Of a stretch of DNA of 64,000 nt, positions 9,978 to 17,533 are shown piece by piece (positions within the stretch are counted from its first letter, which is position 1; each line of letters begins with the position of its first letter). The position numbers were made by a program, and so were the translations under genes. Source of the DNA: Noviluteimonas gilva (lineage in GTDB: Bacteria; Pseudomonadota; Gammaproteobacteria; Xanthomonadales; Xanthomonadaceae); NCBI RefSeq assembly GCF_009740395.1, contig NZ_WOXT01000001.1, forward strand, positions 124,001 through 188,000, written 5' to 3'. Under the pieces are notes generated by a model that did no database searches, had not been told where the DNA came from, and was given only the letters and a program-made list of their open reading frames with translations.

Positions 9978-10406
9978 TCAGCTCGCGATGTACCGCTGCA
10001 ACTGATCGATCTCGACTTGCTGGTCTTCGATGACGGCCTTCACCAGGTCGCCGATCGAAATCACGCCGAGCACCGACTCGCCATCGACGACGGGCAAGTG
10101 GCGGATGCGCTTGTCGGTCACCATCTGCATGCAATGGTCGGCGGTGTCGGAGAGGCCGACGCGCACCACTTCGCGCGTCATGATGTCCGACACCGGCGTG
10201 GTCGCCGACGAACGTCCCTGCAGGACGACCTTCCGTGCGTAATCGCGTTCGGAAACGATGCCGACGAGGCGGCCGCCCTGGATCACCAGCAGCGCGCCGA
10301 TGCGTTTTTCGGCCATCAGCTTGATCGCATCGAGGACCGGCTGGTCGGGCCCGATCGCGAAGACCTCAGGCGCTTTCGATTCGAGCAGGTGGCGTACCGT
10401 GCGCAT
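9978..10406 (-). CDS. CBS-domain protein
   Basis: 142-residue soluble protein made of two CBS motifs (about 10-65 and 75-135), the pair that binds adenine nucleotides and senses energy state in many proteins. Typical strings are AIKLMAEKRIGALLVI, LVGIVSERDYARKVVL and VTDKRIRHLPVV. The ATG at 10406 has AGGGA upstream. Its first 41 bases overlap the 3' end of the glycosyltransferase gene, so the two are probably cotranscribed. The partner or target is not evident. Confidence 0.85.
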   Translation of the reverse strand: MRTVRHLLESKAPEVFAIGPDQPVLDAIKLMAEKRIGALLVIQGGRLVGIVSERDYARKVVLQGRSSATTPVSDIMTREVVRVGLSDTADHCMQMVTDKRIRHLPVVDGESVLGVISIGDLVKAVIEDQQVEIDQLQRYIAS

Positions 10407-11424
10407 CGTCGTGTCCCTGAGCTGGCACCTGCCCCGAGGATACTCCCCTCGCCGGCCGCCAGGCATCCACGAGGTACAGGGGGCGCTGCTTGGCCTCCTC
10501 GTACAGACGGCCGAGGTATTCGCCGATCGTCCCCAGCGCGATCAGCTGCACGCCGCCGAGGAACAGGATCACGACCATCATCGTCGGCCAGCCGGCGACG
10601 GGGTCGCCCCAGGCCAGCGCCTTCACGATGACCCAGACCGCGTAGAGGAAGGCGAACAGCGCGGTGAGCAGGCCGATGTAGGTGGCCGCGCGCAGGGGCG
10701 CGGTCGAGAAGCCGGTGATGCCCTCGATCGCGAAATTCCAGAGCCGCCAGAAGTTGAACTTGGTCTGGCCCGCGCTGCGCGCCGCGCGCACGTACGGGAT
10801 CGCGACCTGCCGGAAGCCGACCCAGCCGAACAAGCCCTTCATGAAGCGATTGCGTTCGCGCAGTTGCCGCAGTGCAGCGACCGCGCGCGGCGAGAGCAGG
10901 CGGAAGTCGCCGGTGTCGGCGGGCACCGGCGTGCGCGAGAGGCGGCCGATCACGCGATAGAACGCATGCGCCGTCGCGCGCTTGGCCCAGGTCTCGCCTT
11001 CGCGCGCCTGGCGTTGGCCGTGCACGTCGTCGAAGCCTTCGCGCCACTTCGCGACGAACTGCGGGATCAGTTCCGGCGGATCCTGTCCGTCGGCGTCGAG
11101 GATCAACACGGCGTCGTCGCCGACATGGTCCAGGCCCGCGGTGAGCGCGGCTTCCTTGCCGAAGTTGCGCGACAGGCGCAGCAGCGCGACGCGCGCATCC
11201 GTGGCGGCGATCGATTGCAGCACCGTCCACGTCGCATCGCGGCTGCCGTCGTCGACGTACAGCACGCGGCCCGAAAGCCCGTCCTGCGCCAGGCCGTCGA
11301 GCACGGCCTGCAGGCGCGGATGCAGCAGCGGAAGCGCTTCGGCCTCGTTGTAGGCCGCGACGAGCACGGTCAGGCCGGGGGCCTGCGTGCGGCGGGCGAA
11401 CTCGTCGGTGCGATGCGCTTCCAT
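10366..11424 (-). CDS. Family 2 glycosyltransferase with C-terminal membrane segments
   Basis: 352-residue inner-membrane glycosyltransferase of the dolichol/undecaprenyl-phosphate type (DPM1/ArnC/GtrB-like). The N-terminal GT-A domain shows VLVAAYNEAEALP, YVDDGSRDATW and LDADGQDPPELIP (metal-binding acidic cluster). Two membrane helices (about 245-268 and 280-300) precede a conserved tail, IGEYLGRLYEEAKQRPLYLV. Such enzymes transfer a sugar to a polyprenyl phosphate for modification of LPS or other surface glycans. The last 26 or so residues are low-complexity and lie over the start of the CBS gene. Sugar identity cannot be inferred. Confidence 0.87.
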   Translation of the reverse strand: MEAHRTDEFARRTQAPGLTVLVAAYNEAEALPLLHPRLQAVLDGLAQDGLSGRVLYVDDGSRDATWTVLQSIAATDARVALLRLSRNFGKEAALTAGLDHVGDDAVLILDADGQDPPELIPQFVAKWREGFDDVHGQRQAREGETWAKRATAHAFYRVIGRLSRTPVPADTGDFRLLSPRAVAALRQLRERNRFMKGLFGWVGFRQVAIPYVRAARSAGQTKFNFWRLWNFAIEGITGFSTAPLRAATYIGLLTALFAFLYAVWVIVKALAWGDPVAGWPTMMVVILFLGGVQLIALGTIGEYLGRLYEEAKQRPLYLVDAWRPARGVSSGQVPAQGHDDAHGTPPARIESA

Positions 11425-11461
11425 GCGGCGATGTTAGTCCAAGGTCAGAGCGGGCAAGCGG

Positions 11462-12247
11462 TCAATCGAGCGTGCGCAGCCAGGCCGCGCCGCCCAGGTG
11501 ACCGGCCTGGCGCTGGATCGCCGCGCTGCGCTTGAGCACGTAGGGCCCGGGCTTGCCGGCGTCGTAGCGACGCGGATTGGGCAGCACCGCCGCCAGGCGC
11601 GCGGCCTGGTTGGCCGTAAGCCGGCTCGCATCGCGATTGAAGAAGCGCACCGACGCGGCTTGTGCGCCATAGGTGCCGTCGCCGAATTCGGCGATGTTCG
11701 CGTACATCTCGAGGATGCGGTGCTTGGGCCACAAGGCTTCGATCAGCACCGTGTACCAGGCTTCCAATCCCTTGCGCACCCAACTGCGGCCGCTCCACAG
11801 GAACAAGTTCTTGGCGGTCTGCTGCGAGATCGTGCTCGCACCGCGCAGGCGCTTGACCGGCGTGCCCCGTTTCTCCGCGCGTTCGATCATGCGCTGGTTG
11901 TGCGCACGCGCCTTCTCGATCGCGTCGAGGTCGAATCCGTGGTGCGTCGCGAAGTTCTGGTCTTCGGCGGCGACCAGCGACACCGGCAACGCCGGCGCGA
12001 TCGCATCCAGGTCGCGCCAGTCGTAACGCGTGCGGTAGGACCAGTCGCCTTCGCCGATGGCCTTGAAGTGGCGCGCGATCATGAACGCGCTCAGCGGCGG
12101 ATCGACGAAACGCAGCACGAGCACCTGCGCGGTGGTCAGCAGCGCGAACACCAGCGGCGAGAGCAACAGCCACCTCAGCCATCGACGGCGGGGACGCGCT
12201 TGCGTCCGGCGCGGGCCGGCCCCATCTGTGCTTGTTCCCGAAACCAC
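11462..12247 (-). CDS. mtgA: Monofunctional biosynthetic peptidoglycan transglycosylase
   Basis: 261-residue GT51 enzyme that polymerises lipid II into glycan strands at the periplasmic face of the inner membrane. An Arg-rich N terminus and one membrane helix (about 24-46) precede the catalytic domain, with the catalytic Glu95 in [14 protein letters not shown] and the GT51 motifs [17 protein letters not shown] and [27 protein letters not shown]. No transpeptidase domain, as expected for MtgA. It is divergent from hslO and lies 37 bases upstream of the glycosyltransferase gene. Confidence 0.95.
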   Translation of the reverse strand: MVSGTSTDGAGPRRTQARPRRRWLRWLLLSPLVFALLTTAQVLVLRFVDPPLSAFMIARHFKAIGEGDWSYRTRYDWRDLDAIAPALPVSLVAAEDQNFATHHGFDLDAIEKARAHNQRMIERAEKRGTPVKRLRGASTISQQTAKNLFLWSGRSWVRKGLEAWYTVLIEALWPKHRILEMYANIAEFGDGTYGAQAASVRFFNRDASRLTANQAARLAAVLPNPRRYDAGKPGPYVLKRSAAIQRQAGHLGGAAWLRTLD

Positions 12248-12320
12248 GTCCTTCCCCCGTCGTACGCGCGGCGCGCATTATCGCCGCTCGCGCACCTCAC
12301 GACGGCGCGACATATTGCCG

Positions 12321-13274
12321 ATGAAAATTTCCGACCAGATGCCCGACGCCCCCGCCCCGCACGACGCCGCAGGCAACGACGACCGCCTGACGCGCTTCCT
12401 CCTCCCCGAAGCCGGTGTTCGCGGCGTGCGCGTGCACCTCGACGCCACGTGGCGCCAGATCCGCGACCGCGTGGCCACCTCCGAACAAGGCCCGTACCCG
12501 GCCAGCATCGCGCGCCTGCTCGGCGAGGCGACGGCCGCGGCGGCGCTGTTCACCGGCCACGCGAAGGTCGATGGCCGCCTGTCCGTGCAACTGCGCGGCA
12601 ATGGCGCGCTGCGCACGCTGTTCGCCGAATGCACGGCGGCGGGCACGCTGCGCGGGATCGCGCAGTTCGACGACGAGCAGCCCGCGCCGCAGGGGTTGAG
12701 CGACCTCGGGCCCGATCCGATCCTCGCCATCACCATCGAAAACCCGACCCCGCACGGCCGCGACCCCCAGCGCTACCAGGGCCTCGTCCCGCTGGAAGGC
12801 GGCACAATGCGGACGGCCTTCGAGCACTATTTCCTCCAGTCCGAGCAGCTGCCCACCAAGCTGTTGCTCGCCGCCGACGACACCAGCGCCGCCGGCCTGA
12901 TGCTCCAGAAGCTCCCCGGCGACTCGGGCGATGCCGACGGGTGGACCCGGGCCTGCGCCCTGTTCGACACCCTCACGGCCAGGGAGCTGCTCGAGCTCCC
13001 CCGCACCACCCTGCTCCACCGCCTCTTCCACGAAGAGGCCCCGGAGCTGCTGGCCGACAAGCCCCTGCGCTTCGGCTGCTCCTGCTCGCGGGAGCGGGTG
13101 GAAGCGATGCTGCAGTCCCTGGGCCAGGAGGAGGCGGAAGCGTCCGTGGCCGACGGAACCGCGCGGGTGCGTTGCGAGTTTTGTGGGCAAGGCTACGCCT
13201 TCACGGCGGCCGAGATCGCGGGGCTGTTCGCCCTGGGCTCGGCGCCCATGCCCGCCCCCGAACGAATGCAGTAA
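12321..13274 (+). CDS. hslO: Redox-regulated chaperone Hsp33
   Basis: 317 residues from the ATG at 12321; a second ATG at 12339 is an equally possible start and would remove a non-conserved leader. Hsp33 is a holdase activated by oxidative unfolding. The N-terminal core (DRLTRFLLPEAGVRGVRVHL onwards) and the redox zinc switch are intact: Cys253, Cys255, Cys285 and Cys288 in the CxC and CxxC motifs. Divergent from mtgA with a 73-base gap. A short GGGA/TCCC hairpin and a T-run follow the stop, but they are poorly spaced for a terminator. Confidence 0.94.
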   Translation: MKISDQMPDAPAPHDAAGNDDRLTRFLLPEAGVRGVRVHLDATWRQIRDRVATSEQGPYPASIARLLGEATAAAALFTGHAKVDGRLSVQLRGNGALRTLFAECTAAGTLRGIAQFDDEQPAPQGLSDLGPDPILAITIENPTPHGRDPQRYQGLVPLEGGTMRTAFEHYFLQSEQLPTKLLLAADDTSAAGLMLQKLPGDSGDADGWTRACALFDTLTARELLELPRTTLLHRLFHEEAPELLADKPLRFGCSCSRERVEAMLQSLGQEEAEASVADGTARVRCEFCGQGYAFTAAEIAGLFALGSAPMPAPERMQ

Positions 13275-13320
13275 CGGGACGCCGATCCCGCTCCGGGTGC
13301 ACTTTTTTGCCTCCGGATGA

Positions 13321-13349
13321 TTGTTAAATAAACATAAACGGACTAGGAT
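13321..13349 (+). promoter_or_regulatory. Promoter of the exported barrel-like gene
   Basis: TTGTTA (13321-13326), a 17-base A-rich spacer and TAGGAT (13344-13349), 54 bases before the ATG at 13404. The TTGTTAA start is also found in the promoter of the first TonB-dependent receptor. Confidence 0.6.
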
Positions 13350-13403
13350 TCAGACAACCGCCGCTACAGGAACTTCGACCGGCCCACCGGGTCACAAGCC
13401 GCC

Positions 13404-14246
13404 ATGCGACGCTCGCTCCGCCAGCGCCTGTGCATTGCCCTCATCGCCTTCGTGGCGGCGGCGGGCGCGCACGCGCAATCGCGCAGCAAGGACGGCACGG
13501 TGGAATTGCCCGTCTGGAACCAGGCGACGGGCAAGGTCGAAGCGGTGCTGTTGCTCGAGCCGACGCAGAACTCCATCGGCATCCGCAAGCAATTCAGCGA
13601 AGGCGCGCTCGATACCGCGTTCGGCCTCGATGCCGGCGATTCGCTCGGCCTGCTCTGCGATCGCAAGACCGGCGTGGCCGCGGCGATTTCCAACCTCGCC
13701 AACCACTGCCTGCTCGCCTCGCTCGACGAGCCGACGGACAGCCGCCACATCAACGCGACCACCGCCTTCAGCACCACCGGCGGCCGCGTGGGTTTGAGCG
13801 TCGGCACCGGCCAGGAAACCTTGCCGGCGTGGCTCAGCCCGAATGCGCGCGCACGCGTCGAACAACACGACGTCGCCGTGTTCGGCCAGAAGAACATCGG
13901 CCGCGAAGGTTTCATCACCATCGGCGGCACGATCGCGAAAGCCCGCCTGGTGTCGGTGTCCGACGTGCCGGAACTCGCAGATCGCTGGAACACCCGCAGC
14001 TTCAGCGTGGGCGGCGGCTACGGCAATTTCAGCGGCAACATCATCGGTCGCGTCATCGACGTGCCGGGCCAGCCGGACAACTTCCAGGGCTTCGGCCTCG
14101 GCATCACCTGGCGCACCCCGTGGCGCGGCCAGCTCACGGTCGGTGCGGAAAACGTGGTGACGCGCGGCAAGAATCCCTTCGCGCTTCCGGCGGACACCGA
14201 AGACCAGGGCACCGTGCCCTACGTGCAATACCAGCAGGATCTTTGA
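13404..14246 (+). CDS. Exported protein, probable outer-membrane beta-barrel
   Basis: I do not recognise a named family. 280 residues with a clear signal peptide (MRRSLRQRLC... cleaved near AHAQ, residue 25). The mature part is rich in alternating Gly/aromatic strands (NTRSFSVGGGYGNFSGNIIG, GFGLGITWRTPWRGQLTVGAEN), consistent with a small membrane barrel, but the last residue is Leu rather than Phe. It has its own promoter and is convergent with the sulfotransferase genes, 27 bases away. Role unknown. Confidence 0.7.
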   Translation: MRRSLRQRLCIALIAFVAAAGAHAQSRSKDGTVELPVWNQATGKVEAVLLLEPTQNSIGIRKQFSEGALDTAFGLDAGDSLGLLCDRKTGVAAAISNLANHCLLASLDEPTDSRHINATTAFSTTGGRVGLSVGTGQETLPAWLSPNARARVEQHDVAVFGQKNIGREGFITIGGTIAKARLVSVSDVPELADRWNTRSFSVGGGYGNFSGNIIGRVIDVPGQPDNFQGFGLGITWRTPWRGQLTVGAENVVTRGKNPFALPADTEDQGTVPYVQYQQDL

Positions 14247-14273
14247 TCCGCGGTTGATGCACCCGCGTCGCCG

Positions 14274-15839
14274 TCAGGTCTCGCGCAACCCTTCGATCAA
14301 CGTTTGCAGGTGGGCCTGATAAGGCACCCACTTCGGCACGTCGCGTGCGATGACCTTGTCGCGCACCTGCACCGCGCTCGCCGTCGCCACGCCGCGCTTG
14401 CGCTCCTGCATCGCGAGCATCGCCGGATCGAACCCGAGCTCGCAGAAGTTCGCGACACCCCGCATGACGGTTTCCGGATCGCGCGTCAGCGTCGCGTAAT
14501 CGACGTCGTGGATGCGGCCCGGCCACGCCGCATGCCAGTGCGCCATCAGGCGCTTGTACTCGTGGTAGAACGCGGCCAGCTCGTGCTGGTCGTAGGAATA
14601 GGGATTGGCGTCGGAGAACAGCTCACGCAGGTTGGAGAAGCACGTCTCCATCGGGTCGCGCACCATGTGCAGGACCTTCGCGTTGGGCAGCGCGCGCAGG
14701 ATGAAACCGAGGTTGAGGAAGTTCGACGGCAGCTTGTCGGTGAACCAGCGCTCCTTGCCCAGGCGCCATTCCATGTCGCGCAGATAGCCCGCACCGATGG
14801 CGGCGAAATCCGCGCCCGGCGCACGTTCGACGATCGTCGCGTCGATGACGCCGCGGCAATGGTGGTTGGTCGCCCAACGCATCTGCCCGGTGAAGTCGTA
14901 CAACTCCCCCACCCCGCGGACGTCGGGATGGCCGTCGAGCAGTTGTTCCAGCAGCGTCGTGCCGGAGCGATGCATGCCGACGATGAAGATCGGGGTGCGC
15001 GCACCGTCGATCGCCGGCGCCACGGGGCCGGCCGGCATCGCGATGAGCGCATCGACCAGCGCGCGCGTGTCTTCGGCGCGATAGTCCAGCGTGCTGCGCT
15101 TGGCGCGGCACATCAGGTCCAGCGCCGACCACGCGCCCTCCGTGTCGCCCAGATCGTCGAGCGCCTTGTGCAGGCCTTCGGCCAGTTGCGCGATCTCCAG
15201 CGGGCGTCGCCCGGGGCGCTGCATCTGCGTGCGGATTTCGGTAACGACGTTCGCCTGCGGCGTCTGCTTCTGCAGGCGCGAGAGCAACCACCATCCCTGC
15301 GCGATTTCGGGCGCGCGCTTGACCGCGGCGCGCGCGTCGACCTGCGCTTCATCGAAGCGGCCGAGGTACATCAGCACCTGCGCGCGCGCGAGCAGCGTCG
15401 GCGGGAAATCGGGATCGCCACGACGCGCTTCGTCGAGCAAGGCGAGCGCGCGTTCCTGTTCGTTGAGGTAGCTGTATTGCGCCGCGATCGCGAGCAGCAG
15501 CGGAATCGGAATGCGATCCACCGGGCCCTGCGCCTTCAGCAGCGCATGCAATGCGGGTGCGGCGTTGAACGTGCGCAGGCGCGCGACGAGTTCGGCCACC
15601 ACCGCGGGTTCGCGCGGCGCCAAGGCTGCAGCGCGCAGGGCGAAGTCGCGCGCGGCGCGATAGTCGCCCGCGAGCGAATGGACGTACGAGAGTTGCACCA
15701 ACACGCGCGCATCGTTCGGGCGCCGCGCGTGCAGCGCCTGGAAACTGGCGATCGCCTGCGGCCATTCCTTCCGGCTCGCATGCCATTCGGCCTGCTGCCA
15801 GAGCGGATCGCCCTGCACGTCGCCGGCGCGCGCGCTCAT
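14274..15839 (-). CDS. TPR-repeat sulfotransferase (A)
   Basis: 521 residues: an N-terminal helical TPR array (about 10-270) and a C-terminal PAPS-dependent sulfotransferase domain (282-521). The 5'-phosphosulfate loop is TPIFIVGMHRSGTT (282-295), a conserved Glu (312) follows in HPDVRGVGELYDF, and the 3'-phosphate motif is HMVRDPMETCFSN (391-403). The order RSGTT - HPDVR - GEL is like eukaryotic tyrosylprotein sulfotransferases, where that Glu is the catalytic base. The ATG overlaps the stop of gene B as ATGA, so A is translated from the B transcript. No signal peptide; the acceptor is unknown and could be a protein, lipid or sugar. Confidence 0.85.
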   Translation of the reverse strand: MSARAGDVQGDPLWQQAEWHASRKEWPQAIASFQALHARRPNDARVLVQLSYVHSLAGDYRAARDFALRAAALAPREPAVVAELVARLRTFNAAPALHALLKAQGPVDRIPIPLLLAIAAQYSYLNEQERALALLDEARRGDPDFPPTLLARAQVLMYLGRFDEAQVDARAAVKRAPEIAQGWWLLSRLQKQTPQANVVTEIRTQMQRPGRRPLEIAQLAEGLHKALDDLGDTEGAWSALDLMCRAKRSTLDYRAEDTRALVDALIAMPAGPVAPAIDGARTPIFIVGMHRSGTTLLEQLLDGHPDVRGVGELYDFTGQMRWATNHHCRGVIDATIVERAPGADFAAIGAGYLRDMEWRLGKERWFTDKLPSNFLNLGFILRALPNAKVLHMVRDPMETCFSNLRELFSDANPYSYDQHELAAFYHEYKRLMAHWHAAWPGRIHDVDYATLTRDPETVMRGVANFCELGFDPAMLAMQERKRGVATASAVQVRDKVIARDVPKWVPYQAHLQTLIEGLRET

Positions 15840-17410
15840 CCGCGATCCGTGCGCTCGAGGCGGTCGATCAACGGGGCGAGCGCATCGGCGTGGCGACGCC
15901 ACGCACCGATGCCGCGCGCATGGATCGCTTCACGCACCTGCGAGCTGCTCGCCGTCGACGACGACGTGGTGTTGCGCGTGATGTCCACCGCGCTCGCCTC
16001 GAAAGAGAGCCCGCAGAATTCCATCGCGGCCTTCGCCGTCGACGACGGATCCGACACCATCGCCTCGTACGACACGGTCATGAAGCGACCGGGCAGCGTG
16101 CGCTCCCAATGCGCGACGAGATCGCCGAAGCGCAGCGCATGTCCGGCGAGTTCGGCCAGGTCGTAGCTGTAGGCGTAGGCGTCGCCGGAGAACATTTCCT
16201 TGAAGTTCGAGAAGCACGCATCGACCGGCTCGCGCACCATGCACAGGATCTTCGCCTGCGGCAGCGCGCGCGCGATCCAACCGGCATGGAAGACGTTGAG
16301 CGGCGTCTTGTCGACCAGGTGCGTCTTCGCACCGTAACGGCGCTGCGTGCGTGCGAGGTATTCGCGCCCCACGACGGTCATGTCGACCTCGCGCAGGCGC
16401 GCCACCATGTCGGCCGTCGGCGGCGACGAAACGAACAGATCGCCCGCCTCCGACAACGCATGCACGAACGCATTGAGTTCGCCCGCGCTGGCGACGTGCG
16501 GATGATTGCCGAGGATGCGTTCGAGCACGGTGGTGCCCGTGCGCGGCATGCCGACGACGAAGATCGGCACGTGCGCCGCGAACGCTTCGCCGGTCGGCGG
16601 CGGCGCGACGGCCGGCAGCGCGCGCAATGCATCGATGCCGGCCGCTTCGGCCTGCGCGTCGTAACGCAGTTGCGCACGCATCAGGCGCGCGCCGGCCTCC
16701 AGTTCGCTGAAGGCCGCGGCATCTTCACCCGCATCCTCCAGTTCCTTGAACAGCGCGTAATGCAGGTGCGCCTTCGCAAGCGGCTCGTGCGCATTGGCGT
16801 CCAGCGCGGCACGCACGCGTGCAATGCGACGACCCGGCGGATCGGCCTTCTCGTGGTAGGCCAGCGTCCAGTGCGCGAGCGCGTCGTTCGGCGCGAGCGC
16901 GATCGCACGCTCCAGTGCGTCGGTCGCCTCTTTCAGTCGCCCGGAATTGCGCAGCGCATTGGCGCGCGAGTATTCGATCATCGGATGCGGACGCGCACGC
17001 TGTTGCGCCGTGTCGAGCAAGCGCAGCGCATGTTCGGGTTCGTCGATCAGCCACAGGTGCTGCGACAGCACGACCGCCTGCGACAGCAATGCCGGCTGCG
17101 ACCAGTCGGCGCCGAGGATGAGTTCGCGCACGCGATCGCGTTCGTCGAAGGCGAGCAGGCGGAGCGTCGCGAAGGGCAGCACTTCCCAGCGGCGCATGTC
17201 GCGCACGATGTCCGCGGCCGCGAGCGCGGCGTTGCGTGCGTCGCGATAACGGCCTTCGCGCTGCGCGATGTCGGACAGGCGCAGGTGCACGACCGGCTGC
17301 CGCGGCGCGATGGCCAGGATCGCTTCGTACTGCGTGCGCGCCTGGGCGAAGTCGCCCTGGGCTTCGAAGGCTTGCGCCTGCCGCCAGAGGCGGTCGAGTT
17401 CCTGCTGCAT
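15836..17410 (-). CDS. TPR-repeat sulfotransferase (B)
   Basis: 524 residues with the same plan as its neighbour A: TPR-like helical repeats (about 5-265) and a sulfotransferase domain (281-524). Motifs fall at almost the same positions: VPIFVVGMPRTGTT (281-294), GEL with Glu311 and CMVREPVDACFSN (390-402). The pair therefore arose by duplication. Start chosen at the ATG at 17410; further upstream the frame enters the receptor terminator. It is separated from the receptor gene by that terminator but keeps the same orientation. A PAPS-dependent role is firm, the acceptor is unknown. Confidence 0.85.
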   Translation of the reverse strand: MQQELDRLWRQAQAFEAQGDFAQARTQYEAILAIAPRQPVVHLRLSDIAQREGRYRDARNAALAAADIVRDMRRWEVLPFATLRLLAFDERDRVRELILGADWSQPALLSQAVVLSQHLWLIDEPEHALRLLDTAQQRARPHPMIEYSRANALRNSGRLKEATDALERAIALAPNDALAHWTLAYHEKADPPGRRIARVRAALDANAHEPLAKAHLHYALFKELEDAGEDAAAFSELEAGARLMRAQLRYDAQAEAAGIDALRALPAVAPPPTGEAFAAHVPIFVVGMPRTGTTVLERILGNHPHVASAGELNAFVHALSEAGDLFVSSPPTADMVARLREVDMTVVGREYLARTQRRYGAKTHLVDKTPLNVFHAGWIARALPQAKILCMVREPVDACFSNFKEMFSGDAYAYSYDLAELAGHALRFGDLVAHWERTLPGRFMTVSYEAMVSDPSSTAKAAMEFCGLSFEASAVDITRNTTSSSTASSSQVREAIHARGIGAWRRHADALAPLIDRLERTDRG

Positions 17411-17471
17411 TTGGGCGGAAACCTGCGGAAAAGACCGACAGGATAACGGCCGCGGCGGCCGCGCGCGACGC

Positions 17472-17502
17472 ACAAAAAAAAGCGGCCGCCCGAAGGCGGC
17501 CG
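17472..17502 (-). terminator. Terminator of first TonB-dependent receptor
   Basis: On the minus strand AGCGGCCGCC and GGCGGCCGCT form a perfect 10-bp stem with a four-base loop, followed by eight Ts. It lies 32 bases behind the receptor stop. Confidence 0.92.
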
Positions 17503-17533
17503 CTCTCATGTTGCTTGCATCAACCGCGGGTGC

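Noticed and set aside
13275-13320. hslO terminator
   Set aside because: The GGGA/TCCC hairpin is only four base pairs and lies some distance from the T-run, so it is not convincing.
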